Positions 9,325 through 17,336 of a DNA stretch of 64,000 nt are shown one piece after another. How positions within the stretch are numbered: the first letter of the stretch is position 1; every line of letters begins with the position of its first letter. Made by a program: the position numbers and the translations under genes. A model generated the notes under the pieces. It ran no database searches and had not been told where the DNA came from. It saw only the letters and a list, made by a program, of their open reading frames with translations. The stretch comes from an uncultured Clostridia bacterium (lineage in GTDB: Bacteria > Bacillota > Clostridia > Oscillospirales > Ruminococcaceae): NCBI GenBank assembly GCA_947166275.1, contig CAMVDP010000001.1, positions 98,606 to 162,605 on the forward strand, written 5' to 3'.

Positions 9325-10191
9325 TTATCCCTTTACCGCGCCGCCGGTCACACCCTCGACGTAGTATTTCTGCAAAGCCATGAACAGCGCGGTTATCGGT
9401 ATCGAAACGAGCAGACCGCCCGCGCAGAATACTGTGAAATAGCTGCTTATGTGCTCCTTGTCGAGCCACTTGTACAGACCCACGGCGACGTTATAAGCTT
9501 CCTCGTGCCCGAAGGTTATCAGCGACGCGTACATGAAGTCTCCCCACGGAGCTATGAACGCCATCATTATCGTGTAGATGATGATCGGCTTTGCCATGGG
9601 CATGATGATACGGAAGAACACACGTGCTCTCGATGCGCCGTCGATACGTGCCGCTTCATCGAGCGACTTCGGTATCGTGTCAAAGAAGCCCTTCGCGATG
9701 TAGTAGCCCATACCGGAGCTTGCGGCGTAGATCAGGATAAGTCCCGGCACCGAATTCTCACTCGTGAGGCCAAACAGCTTCAGTATGAAATACGTTGCTA
9801 TCATTGACAGAAATCCCGGGAACATTCCGAGTACGAGCATCAGGTTCATAATGAACTTTCTGCCCTTGAACCTCATACGCGACAGCGCGTAAGCCACACA
9901 GAGAACGATGACGCTCTGCAGCACCGCGTTGAACAGTGCAATTATCAGAGTGTTGAGATACCAATGCCAGAAGGGGGTCTTGGTGGAAAGGAAGATGAAA
10001 TTGTCAAACGACCACTCCTTCGGGAATATGTACGTTACCATTGACCTCGACTCGCCGCGGAACGCCTGGAATATCAGATACACAAACGGTATCAGCCATA
10101 TTATGCAAAGCACTGTAAGGAAGATGTATATGAGTATGCGGGTGAACCGCTCTCTTCCCGACTTGCTTCTGTATTTCTTATTTTCGCTCAC
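9325..10191 (-). CDS. Sugar ABC transporter permease (MalG type)
   Basis: Inner component of a CUT1 sugar importer. The 288-residue protein has about six membrane segments, beginning with ILIYIFLTVLCIIWLIPFVYL, and the cytoplasmic EAA loop EAARIDGASRARVFFRIIMP that docks on the ATPase. The start is GTG: the stop codon of the first permease and this start share the four bases GTGA, and AGGAGGAT lies just upstream, so the two permeases are translationally coupled. Within the operon it should form a heterodimer with that upstream permease. Confidence 0.92.
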   Translation of the reverse strand: MSENKKYRSKSGRERFTRILIYIFLTVLCIIWLIPFVYLIFQAFRGESRSMVTYIFPKEWSFDNFIFLSTKTPFWHWYLNTLIIALFNAVLQSVIVLCVAYALSRMRFKGRKFIMNLMLVLGMFPGFLSMIATYFILKLFGLTSENSVPGLILIYAASSGMGYYIAKGFFDTIPKSLDEAARIDGASRARVFFRIIMPMAKPIIIYTIMMAFIAPWGDFMYASLITFGHEEAYNVAVGLYKWLDKEHISSYFTVFCAGGLLVSIPITALFMALQKYYVEGVTGGAVKG

Positions 10192-11705
10192 TGGAAATCC
10201 TCCTCATTCTTCATCGCGGGCGATACGTTATAAACTATAAGCGAGATCACCGCGACGACCACAAACACGAGAATACCTATGACCGCTGCTATCTTGTAAT
10301 CGTTGTTCGTTATGGTCAACGAATACAGCCATGTTATGAGCAGGTCCGTTCCTCCGGCTCCGCCTTCATACGCCATTGTCTTCGGCGCTCCGGCCGTAAG
10401 CAGGTAGATGACGTTGAAGTTGTTGATGTTCGCCGTAAAGCTCGTAAGCAGATACGGTCCCGTAACGAACAGCATATACGGCAGAGTTATCTTTGTGAAC
10501 TGACGTATTCCCGAGGCACCGTCTATCTTCGCACTCTCGTACAGATCGGCGGGAATGTTCATCAGTACGCCTGTCGCTATCAGCATCAGATAGGGTATGC
10601 CGACCCACAGGTTCACGACGAGCACCATTATCCTCGCCATGTCCTGCGTCGTCCAGAACCCTATCGCTTCACTTATCCAGTGAAGCTGATCCTTCAGGAT
10701 ACCGTTGACGATACCCTCGTTCGCGAACATTTTCGATACCAGCAGCAGAGAAACGAACTGCGGTACAGCTATCGTCATAACGAGCACCGTGCGGAATACC
10801 TTCTTGAACTTTATGCCCTTGCGGTTGATGCAGATAGCCACAAACATTCCGAGAAAGTAGTTAGAGAATGTAGCCACAAGCGCCCAGATCATAGTCCAGA
10901 TAAGTATCTCGCGGAAAGTGTAAGCAAACTTTCCGCTGCCGGAAGCGTCGGTAGCGAGCACGGTCTGGAAGTTATCGAGTCCCACCCAGCCGAAAAGCTT
11001 ATCAGGCGGCAGATGAGAATAGTCATAGTTCGTGAACGCTATGAGAATCATAAAGAAGATCGGGATTATCGTGAATATCGTTATACCGAGAAGCGGGACC
11101 GCAAGCAGGGTCTTGTAATACTGCTCGTCAGCGAGAGACTTGATGTCGTTCTTGAACGACTTCGGACGTATGCCCTTCTCGATGAGCTTCTGCGCTGTGT
11201 AATTCTGCTTGATGTTTATGTACCATGTCCAGATAAAGCCGATGATTATGAATATCGTGAGCACGCCGTACAGCAGTATCTTGAGGCTGTTGTCCTTGTA
11301 TGTCACGACTTCAAGACCGTAATCATTGAGTGTTTTGATAGTAGCCTGTTCACCGAGGTTGCGCAATCCGGCGAGGTAATCAACGCCGAAAAACGCCATG
11401 AACGCAATGAACAACGACTCCATCAGCAGAAAGATAATACCGCGTCCTATCTGTCTGCGGAAGAACTGCCCGAATCCCATAATGAAAAAGGACAGCTTCG
11501 TTTTCCAGTCACCGTCGGCAAAGGTATGCCCGATGCCGGCAAAGAACCGTCCCAAAGCACAAAGTCCCTTCCAAATACCGAGCGGTATCTTCTTCAGGAT
11601 GTTAAGGATGTTCAGGGGCAGCCGCACGAAAAACTGTCCGATATCGTACAGCTTCCGCTTTGACGGCGGCAGACCGAGATAATCAAGCTCCGATAATTTG
11701 CTCAT
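10188..11705 (-). CDS. Sugar ABC transporter permease (MalF type)
   Basis: First permease of the galacto-oligosaccharide importer. The open frame begins at 11723, but the ATG at 11705 has AAAGGA nine bases upstream while the 11723 codon has no good site, so the protein probably starts MSKLSELDYLG (505 residues). It has an N-terminal extension with extra hydrophobic segments (IIFLLMESLFIAFMAFFGV, ILLYGVLTIFIIIGFIWTW) before the usual permease core, as in MalF, and the EAA loop ESAKIDGASGIRQFTKITLP. Followed by the second permease with a 4-base overlap; preceded by the binding protein after a 109-129-bp gap holding a stem-loop. Confidence 0.92.
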   Translation of the reverse strand: MSKLSELDYLGLPPSKRKLYDIGQFFVRLPLNILNILKKIPLGIWKGLCALGRFFAGIGHTFADGDWKTKLSFFIMGFGQFFRRQIGRGIIFLLMESLFIAFMAFFGVDYLAGLRNLGEQATIKTLNDYGLEVVTYKDNSLKILLYGVLTIFIIIGFIWTWYINIKQNYTAQKLIEKGIRPKSFKNDIKSLADEQYYKTLLAVPLLGITIFTIIPIFFMILIAFTNYDYSHLPPDKLFGWVGLDNFQTVLATDASGSGKFAYTFREILIWTMIWALVATFSNYFLGMFVAICINRKGIKFKKVFRTVLVMTIAVPQFVSLLLVSKMFANEGIVNGILKDQLHWISEAIGFWTTQDMARIMVLVVNLWVGIPYLMLIATGVLMNIPADLYESAKIDGASGIRQFTKITLPYMLFVTGPYLLTSFTANINNFNVIYLLTAGAPKTMAYEGGAGGTDLLITWLYSLTITNNDYKIAAVIGILVFVVVAVISLIVYNVSPAMKNEEDFQ

Positions 11706-11792
11706 ATTCAGCCGTCCTTTCATGTTTTGATGTAAGCGGTCAAAGCCGTTTCCGCAGCGTACAAAGTATGACCATGTGCGCTCCGAAAGCGG

Positions 11793-11816
11793 CTCGTCCC
11801 CGTTTCCGGGAACGAG
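11793..11816 (-). other. Intercistronic stem-loop between binding-protein and permease genes
   Basis: On the minus strand CTCGT-T-CCCG closes on CGGG-G-ACGAG around a GAAA tetraloop, with no T-tract. Such hairpins in this position often stabilise the binding-protein mRNA or lower permease expression; that role is inference. Confidence 0.5.
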
Positions 11817-11832
11817 TGCCGCCGTTGATAGC

Positions 11833-13176
11833 TTACTTTGCGCCCTTGATGGAGGATACGAGATCCTGGAGAGCCGCAGTCAGAGTTGCGTCGTCAGCGT
11901 CAGCATACATACCGCTGTTGATATCGGTACCGAATGCCTGTGTGAGATCCCAGTAAGCGCCGGGATACTGACCCTGGCCGGGGCAATACTGGAGCTGGTC
12001 AGCAAGTGCTGCGAGAGCTGCGTCGGACTGTACGCCGGAGGACTGCTGAGCGTTCTTGTTGGACGGACCCCAGCTGTTAGCGTCGAATCTTGCGAGCTGC
12101 ATTTCCTCGGATGTGAGGTAGTCTGCTACGATGTGGCAGAATGTGAGCTTGTCGGAATCTGTCTGGGGCTTAACGCCTACGAGCTTGAAGCCGCCGAAGC
12201 CGCTCATCTGGTATGTCTGACCGTCAACCGTGAAGGTAGGCATCTTGACAGCGCCGTAGTTATCGCCGAGGTATTCCTTTACTGTGGAAGCGTCCCAGGT
12301 ACCGGAAACAAGTGCGCCTGCTGTGCCGCCGTCGGGATTGAAGAGCGCAGCTGCGCCGTCGGGAGTCTGGTCATAACCCTTGCCCTTGCTCTTTGCCATG
12401 TTGACCATAGCCTTCATTGCCGCGAGGCCCTTGTCGCTGTCGTAGTCGCATACGCAGCCTGTTACGTTGCCTTCGGTGTCGTACTCGTAGTAGCACTGGC
12501 AGCCTGTGCCGAAGAAGAATGCAACGTCATACCAGCCGGACTGGATGTCCATATAGAAGTTCTTGCCGGCAGCACCGCACTGCTCGATGACACCTTCAAG
12601 TGTGGAGGGATCGGTGACAACGGACTTGTCATAATAGAGGAAGTAGCCGTTATCGGAGGTCTCGGGGTAAGCATATATATCGCCGTTGAGCGTTACAGCG
12701 CCTACGGAGCCTGCATCATTGTTGTTCTTTACGTTGTCAAGGAACTTTCCGCCGGGCTTGGAGAGCGCACCTGCAGCCACAAGTCTTGCGAGCTGGTCCT
12801 GTGCAAATCCGAATACATCTGCGCCCGCCTCAACGTCAGTGAGCATCTGTGTAGCTGCGTCACCTTCGCCCATTGCGGATACCTTGATGTCATACTTGGT
12901 GTTCCAGTCAGCCTGACCTGCGAGCCATGTGTTGAGCTTGCTCTGTGTGAGGTCTACCACAAGATCCGGAGCCCATACCGTAATGGTAGTCTTGCCCGCG
13001 GAAGTGTTGTCGGTTGCGGGAGCTGCCGCAGTTGTATCAGCGGGAGCGGCTTCCGCAGCTTTCGCTTCGGTAGCTACCGGAGCCGCTGTCGTGGAAGCGG
13101 GGGCGGAATTGCCGCAGCCGGAAACTGCGAGCATTGATAATGCAAGCATTATCGGAAGTACTTTTCTTGTTTTCAT
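11833..13176 (-). CDS. Extracellular sugar-binding lipoprotein (ABC transporter, family 1)
   Basis: Captures oligosaccharide outside the cell and delivers it to the two permeases. The 447-residue protein begins with a lipoprotein signal peptide (KVLPIMLALSMLAVSGC, lipid-bearing Cys22), a Ser/Thr/Ala-rich linker to about residue 65, then a MalE-like cluster B binding protein starting KTTITVWAPDLVVDL. Length fits the family. A strong AGGAGG site precedes the ATG. It stands between the GH53 galactanase gene and the permeases, so beta-1,4-galacto-oligosaccharide is the inferred ligand. Confidence 0.93.
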   Translation of the reverse strand: MKTRKVLPIMLALSMLAVSGCGNSAPASTTAAPVATEAKAAEAAPADTTAAAPATDNTSAGKTTITVWAPDLVVDLTQSKLNTWLAGQADWNTKYDIKVSAMGEGDAATQMLTDVEAGADVFGFAQDQLARLVAAGALSKPGGKFLDNVKNNNDAGSVGAVTLNGDIYAYPETSDNGYFLYYDKSVVTDPSTLEGVIEQCGAAGKNFYMDIQSGWYDVAFFFGTGCQCYYEYDTEGNVTGCVCDYDSDKGLAAMKAMVNMAKSKGKGYDQTPDGAAALFNPDGGTAGALVSGTWDASTVKEYLGDNYGAVKMPTFTVDGQTYQMSGFGGFKLVGVKPQTDSDKLTFCHIVADYLTSEEMQLARFDANSWGPSNKNAQQSSGVQSDAALAALADQLQYCPGQGQYPGAYWDLTQAFGTDINSGMYADADDATLTAALQDLVSSIKGAK

Positions 13177-13229
13177 ACTGTTTGTCCTCCTGTTTTGTTG
13201 TGCAGCTTACAGCCGCGTTGTTTTATCTC

Positions 13230-13248
13230 AGAGCGGTTTTCACGCTCT
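13230..13248 (-). other. Intercistronic stem-loop after the GH53 gene
   Basis: AGAGCG and CGCTCT form a 6-bp stem with a 7-nt loop in the gap between the galactanase and binding-protein genes. No T-run follows on the minus strand, so an RNA-processing or stability element fits better than a terminator. Confidence 0.4.
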
Positions 13249-13279
13249 TTATATCAAACGGATAGCACCGCTTAATAAC

Positions 13280-15337
13280 TCAGATCGACGGGTCGTCGTC
13301 ACGCGCAGGCGGATCACCCTTCTGCGGGTTGAGCAGGAAGTCGTCTATCGTTCCCCACGAGCCCTTGCCGGCTTTGACATACACGCCTATGGTCACGCTC
13401 TGTCCTTCCTCTACTCTGATATCCCATATCTTCGGCTCCTGCCAGTGCGCATAGCCCGAAAGCTCTGCAGGCGCATTCAGCACGATCGGATCACTGTCTC
13501 CGACCTCTGCGAAGATGTGTATATCCTGTTCGGTCTCGCCGCTGTCAATGCCGCCTTGTATTGAAGCTGTGAGGGTATATGTCCCCGCCGGGATATCCGT
13601 CACAGTCTCATAAGCGCTGAACTCCGTGCCGTTCTCGCCCCAGAAATGAAGCGCGTACTCGCCTGTCACAGAGTCGAGCGCTTTCTTCTGATAGTCTATC
13701 TGCGTGGTCTTGTCATTGATATTCTCAATGCTCCACATCGAACGGTCCTCGTCCTCAAAGCTGGAGTTCACCGCATAGTTCGCATCGACCATGTGGATCC
13801 GGCAGACGGTGTCCATGTCTCCCGCCTTGCCGCTGACAGTATAGTTCGCGGGCTCACCGTTAGTCATCGCATCAAGATCAGCCGGCTCCCACTCAACGTC
13901 CAACGGCTTCTCGCTGCCGTCGGTGTATATCGCGTACGCCTTGTCGGGAAGCTTCACAGGCTCACCGAGCTTCACTGTGAGCTCGCTGTCTTTTATGGCA
14001 TCGGGCACCGGCTCAAGCTCGTTGCCGATTCTCACGAGCACCCATGTTTTCAATGATTCAAGGGGCTTTCCGGCGAAATCGAACATCGCCTGATTTTCCC
14101 ACGAGCTTCCGCCGTAGTACACTCCCGCGTCATCGGGGTCATACTCCGCGGAGAAGCTTGAAGCCCAGCCTGAACCGAACTTCTCCCAGAGCGCCGAGCG
14201 CTCCGCCCAGTCCTCACCGGGTACGGGAAGCCACGCCGGCTCCCACCAGAACACGCCGATACCGCTCTCGCCGACTTTCGCCACAGCCTCAACGATATCG
14301 CGGAGCTCTCTTGACTGCCCCTGCACCGTGAACGGGTAAGGCTTTTCATAGTTCACCACATCGCCGATGCTGTTGCCGCTGCCGTCGCCGTCAGCAAGCG
14401 TGTAAGCGTATGAAGTCTCCGCGACCATGACCTTCTTGCCGTATGTCGAGGATATCTCGCCGAGCACCGAGGTCAGGTTTTCGAGCGTACCGTGCCAGTA
14501 CGGGTAATACGAGCTTGCGAACACATCATAGTCAAGATCATAATACGCAAGCTTGGACGCATATTTCAGCATGTTGTCCTTCGACTCGGGATTGGTGAAA
14601 TGCACTGCCACGAGCGCTCCGGGAAGCTCCTCGCGAACTGCTCGCGAGCCCTCCGCCATGAGGTAGTAGATATTCATCCATATCTTCTCGCCGCACATCT
14701 TGCCGTTAGTCTCGTTGCCGAGCTGCACCATACCCACGTCGGCACCCGCCGCCTTTAGCTTGGCAAGACAATCCTTGGTATATTCATACAGCGCATGCTT
14801 TTTTTCGTCGATATCCATGTCCTTCCACGCCTTGGGGGTCATCTGCTTTCCGGGGTCAGCCCAGAAATCGGAGTAGTGGAAGTCAACGAGCAGCTTCATT
14901 CCAGCTTCGGCGGCGCGTCTGCCTATCTCGCAGGCTGCGTCGATGTCGCAGTTTCCGCCGCCGTATCCGTTACCTGCGCTGTCATATGGGTCATTCCACA
15001 CGCGCACGCGTATGTAGTTCACTCCGGACTGCGCAAGTGTATCGAACAGATCGTTCTCATTGCCGTCATAGTCATAGAATTTCACTCCGGACCTTTCAAG
15101 CGAGAGAACGCTTGATATGTCGGCACCGAGTATGAAATCCTCCGCGAGCCCGTCTACTTTCCTGACATACAGCGTATCGCTCGTCACGTTCACTGTGCGG
15201 CCTGACGGCTCATGCTCAATTGTCCCCGCCGTTGTTTGCTGCGCGGAAGTCTCCGCTGTGGTGCCGTTCGTACAGCCCGCCGTTATCACGACGGATACGG
15301 CGGCAGCCGCAGCACATAGTTTTCTTGCAATATTCAT
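13280..15337 (-). CDS. Arabinogalactan endo-beta-1,4-galactanase lipoprotein, GH53
   Basis: Cuts beta-1,4-galactan (pectin side chains) outside the cell. The frame is open to 15460, but the ATG at 15337 has GGAGG upstream and begins a proper lipoprotein signal (MNIARKLCAAAAAVSVV, lipobox ITAGC, Cys22), giving 685 residues. The GH53 barrel follows, with GADISSVLSLE, NYIRVRVWNDP, acid/base Glu209 in QLGNETNGK and nucleophile Glu307 in VMVAETSYAY. After the barrel come an Ig-like region (about 460-530) and a C-terminal beta-sandwich starting NSSFEDEDRSMWS that resembles the galactan-binding CBM61 found on GH53 enzymes. First gene of the operon, directly under the promoter at 15425-15453. Confidence 0.93.
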   Translation of the reverse strand: MNIARKLCAAAAAVSVVITAGCTNGTTAETSAQQTTAGTIEHEPSGRTVNVTSDTLYVRKVDGLAEDFILGADISSVLSLERSGVKFYDYDGNENDLFDTLAQSGVNYIRVRVWNDPYDSAGNGYGGGNCDIDAACEIGRRAAEAGMKLLVDFHYSDFWADPGKQMTPKAWKDMDIDEKKHALYEYTKDCLAKLKAAGADVGMVQLGNETNGKMCGEKIWMNIYYLMAEGSRAVREELPGALVAVHFTNPESKDNMLKYASKLAYYDLDYDVFASSYYPYWHGTLENLTSVLGEISSTYGKKVMVAETSYAYTLADGDGSGNSIGDVVNYEKPYPFTVQGQSRELRDIVEAVAKVGESGIGVFWWEPAWLPVPGEDWAERSALWEKFGSGWASSFSAEYDPDDAGVYYGGSSWENQAMFDFAGKPLESLKTWVLVRIGNELEPVPDAIKDSELTVKLGEPVKLPDKAYAIYTDGSEKPLDVEWEPADLDAMTNGEPANYTVSGKAGDMDTVCRIHMVDANYAVNSSFEDEDRSMWSIENINDKTTQIDYQKKALDSVTGEYALHFWGENGTEFSAYETVTDIPAGTYTLTASIQGGIDSGETEQDIHIFAEVGDSDPIVLNAPAELSGYAHWQEPKIWDIRVEEGQSVTIGVYVKAGKGSWGTIDDFLLNPQKGDPPARDDDPSI

Positions 15338-15379
15338 CGGTATCCAGCCTCCGTCGTGCCGATCGAGCCTGCCGCGCTT

Positions 15380-15397
15380 TGTGCAATCGTTTGCGCA
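15380..15397. promoter_or_regulatory. LacI-type operator for the galactan operon
   Basis: TGTGCAATCGTTTGCGCA is a near-palindrome centred on CG with the GCAA-CG-TTGC core usual for LacI-family sites. It lies about 20-40 bases after the expected transcription start, a road-block position, upstream of a cluster that itself encodes a LacI protein. Confidence 0.7.
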
Positions 15398-15424
15398 CGG
15401 CGCCCGTAACTTGCCCTTGACATC

Positions 15425-15453
15425 ATAATACCACAATTTGGCTATAGTGTCAA
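15425..15453 (-). promoter_or_regulatory. Sigma-A promoter of the galactan operon
   Basis: On the minus strand TTGACA (15448-15453) and TATTAT (15425-15430) are separated by 17 bases, upstream of the GH53 start at 15337. Confidence 0.85.
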
Positions 15454-15529
15454 TCGACATTTTTTATAAATGCAAGTGAATAATTTTGTGCATCAGTAAC
15501 AAACCGCGCGCTGCCAGCGGCCACTTTAC

Positions 15530-15546
15530 TTGCGCAATTTGCGCAA
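15530..15546. promoter_or_regulatory. Double TTGCGCAA palindrome upstream of the galactan promoter
   Basis: Two copies of the self-complementary octamer TTGCGCAA stand one base apart, 77-93 bases upstream of the -35 box. It is related in sequence to the TTGCGCA half of the downstream operator, so it could be a second (upstream) binding site. Confidence 0.35.
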
Positions 15547-15551
15547 ACACG

Positions 15552-15593
15552 CAAAATAAAAACGGCACAATGCCGCAGCCGTACATTGTGCCG
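15552..15593 (-). terminator. Terminator of the small gene 15607-15837
   Basis: On the minus strand a perfect 10-bp stem CGGCACAATG/CATTGTGCCG with an 11-nt loop is followed by TTTTTATTTTG, 14 bases after the stop codon. Confidence 0.85.
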
Positions 15594-15606
15594 ATATATG
15601 TGTCGT

Positions 15607-15837
15607 TCAGTAGCGCCGATGCTTTATGTTCCCTGCGTTTCGCGCAAAAGTCACTGTTCTGCGATTCATGTCGATCCGCGAGATCATGAAGCCAAAATCC
15701 TCACATTCGTGCTTGCAGTCCATGAACTCGGAATTCACTGCGCCGCCGCAGATCATGAAGATATCATCAAACGACAGCGTTTCCGTGCCGAGACAGTTGT
15801 CCTGCAAATAGTACCAAAGCTTTTTATACCTGCTCAT
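15607..15837 (-). CDS. Small protein of unknown function (76 aa)
   Basis: I do not recognise a firm family. It is supported as a real gene by its own promoter (15877-15905), an AAGGAG ribosome site and an immediate terminator. The product begins MSRYKKLWYYLQ, has a predicted helix-rich middle (LSFDDIFMICG) and a basic C-terminus (RRTVTFARNAGNIKHRRY). The pattern aromatic-LWYYLQ, then LSFDDI, then RTVTFAR faintly recalls short DUF7662-like domains; this is weak. Three cysteines are present. It is monocistronic, between two operons, with no functional hint from neighbours. Confidence 0.7.
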   Translation of the reverse strand: MSRYKKLWYYLQDNCLGTETLSFDDIFMICGGAVNSEFMDCKHECEDFGFMISRIDMNRRTVTFARNAGNIKHRRY

Positions 15838-15876
15838 ACCGGTGCTCCTTTCATTAACGAATACTTGTTATTTTAT

Positions 15877-15905
15877 ATTGTACCATAAGATCCGGGAAAA
15901 ATCAA
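15877..15905 (-). promoter_or_regulatory. Promoter of the small gene
   Basis: Minus strand TTGATT (15900-15905), 17-base spacer, TACAAT (15877-15882); the ATG follows 40 bases downstream after AAAGGAG. Confidence 0.75.
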
Positions 15906-15926
15906 GTACGATATTTGCCTTTGCTA

Positions 15927-15955
15927 TTGCAAACAAACACATAATATGCTATAAT
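15927..15955 (+). promoter_or_regulatory. Upstream (distal) promoter of the his operon
   Basis: TTGCAA, 17-base spacer, TATAAT, about 165 bases before hisZ. It would give a longer leader passing through the proximal promoter and inverted repeat. Confidence 0.55.
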
Positions 15956-16033
15956 ATGGTATTGTTGCAGGCCACAAAAATTTTCACATATTTTCAGTTT
16001 CATTGTATAAAACAGCAAAAATGAAAAATACCC

Positions 16034-16062
16034 TTGACAAGGCAGGGAAAATATGCTATCAT
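16034..16062 (+). promoter_or_regulatory. Proximal sigma-A promoter of the his operon
   Basis: TTGACA (16034-16039), exactly 17 bases, TATCAT (16057-16062), 58 bases before the hisZ start. Confidence 0.85.
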
Positions 16063-16063
16063 A

Positions 16064-16091
16064 CTACTATGGTAATTGATTAGCATAGTAG
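16064..16091. promoter_or_regulatory. Putative his operon operator: inverted repeat on the transcription start
   Basis: CTACTATG and CATAGTAG are perfect 8-bp inverted arms 12 bases apart, beginning one base after the -10 box and covering the expected +1. That placement suits a repressor site; an RNA hairpin at the 5' end is the alternative. No cognate regulator is in the window. Confidence 0.6.
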
Positions 16092-16120
16092 CAAACTAAA
16101 GTGAGGCAAGGAGATATATT

Positions 16121-17323
16121 ATGAAAAAGTACGATCTGCTCACCCCCGAGGGAACTCGCGACCTGATATTCGACGAGTGCGCAGCGCTTCGCAGCATAAG
16201 CGGCAAGCTCCGCGGGATATTCGCAGGACACGGCTATACCGAGGTGATAACTCCCGGACTGGAGTTCTTCGATGTGTTCAACAACAAGTCACGACATTAC
16301 CCGCAGGAAGTGCTGTACAAGCTCACAGACGGCAAAGGAAGGCTGATGGTGATGCGGCCGGATTCGACGATGCCGATAGCAAGGCTCGTCGGCACAAGAC
16401 TTCGCACCGCTCCCCTGCCCCTGAAGCTGTTCTACGACCAGACGATATACCGCGCCAACCCCAAAGAGAGCGGCCGCGATGACGAGTTCCACCAGAGCGG
16501 CGTCGAGATCATCGGCGGCGAGGTCATGCGTGCGGACATGGAGGCACTCTCCGTGGCTGCGGAGGTGATGCAGTCCTTTGATGTGGACGACTACCGCTTC
16601 GAGATAGGCGACAGCGGCTTCTTCACACTGCTGTCATCGAAGCTTACGCTCAAAGAGCAGGAGCTCGACGACCTGCGCGAGTACGTGATGTCGAAAAACT
16701 ACCCCGCGCTGGATGAGATGCTCGCAAAATTCGGAGACGACAAGTACGCACGCGCCCTCGGCGGACTGACAAGACTGTTCGGCGGCGGAGAAGTCTTTGA
16801 CAGCGCGGAAAAGATACTGCCGGATGACGCGCTTCCGATACTGAAGCAGCTCAAAAAGGTGTACGAGACGCTGTGCACGCTCGGCATGGGCGGCAAGGTC
16901 ACTGTAGACCTTGGCTTCGCCGGCAAGAGCAGCAACTACTACACCGGCATCGTGTTCAACGGATATATCGCAGAGTACGGTATGCCTGTGCTTTCGGGCG
17001 GCCGCTACGACAAGCTTATCGCGGACTTCGGAGTGGACGTTCCCGCGACAGGCTTTGCGGTGAACGAGAACGCAGTAGCCGAAGCACTTCTGAAACGCTC
17101 GGGAGGAATGCTGCTACCGGCACCGGATGTGATGGTCTACGCCGATGACCACAGCATAGCAGCCGCGATAGTCCATTGCCGCAAACTGATCGCCGAAGGC
17201 ATGACTGCGGAGTACGCAGACCTCGCGGATATAAATGAAGCACGGAAGCTCGCGGCTTCACGCGGGTGCAGGCGTTTCGACACAGTGACCGTGAGCGGAA
17301 CAAAGACGGAAAGCATCGGATAA
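16121..17323 (+). CDS. hisZ: ATP phosphoribosyltransferase regulatory subunit
   Basis: Class II aminoacyl-tRNA-synthetase-like paralogue of HisRS that binds the short HisG and confers activity and histidine feedback control on the first step of histidine synthesis. The 400-residue product shows the HisRS-like motifs TPEGTRDL at the N-terminus, VMRPDSTMPIARLV, YRANPKESGRDDEFHQSGVEIIGG, and the late YYTGIVFNGY/LSGGRYDKL segment. GTPGT-like anticodon-binding domain is reduced, as in HisZ. AAGGAG precedes ATG. First gene of the operon and directly upstream (13 bp) of a short-form hisG, the standard HisZ pairing, which separates it from a true histidyl-tRNA synthetase. Confidence 0.92.
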   Translation: MKKYDLLTPEGTRDLIFDECAALRSISGKLRGIFAGHGYTEVITPGLEFFDVFNNKSRHYPQEVLYKLTDGKGRLMVMRPDSTMPIARLVGTRLRTAPLPLKLFYDQTIYRANPKESGRDDEFHQSGVEIIGGEVMRADMEALSVAAEVMQSFDVDDYRFEIGDSGFFTLLSSKLTLKEQELDDLREYVMSKNYPALDEMLAKFGDDKYARALGGLTRLFGGGEVFDSAEKILPDDALPILKQLKKVYETLCTLGMGGKVTVDLGFAGKSSNYYTGIVFNGYIAEYGMPVLSGGRYDKLIADFGVDVPATGFAVNENAVAEALLKRSGGMLLPAPDVMVYADDHSIAAAIVHCRKLIAEGMTAEYADLADINEARKLAASRGCRRFDTVTVSGTKTESIG

Positions 17324-17336
17324 GGAGGGAGAGCAG

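Noticed and set aside
11776..13137. 453-codon open frame opposite the sugar-binding protein gene
   Set aside because: Exact antisense shadow of a well-supported lipoprotein gene; Cys- and Val-rich nonsense composition, no ribosome site.
15956..16120. T-box riboswitch or histidine leader peptide before hisZ
   Set aside because: No T-box sequence, no run of His codons and no terminator/antiterminator pair in the leader; an operator-like inverted repeat explains regulation better.
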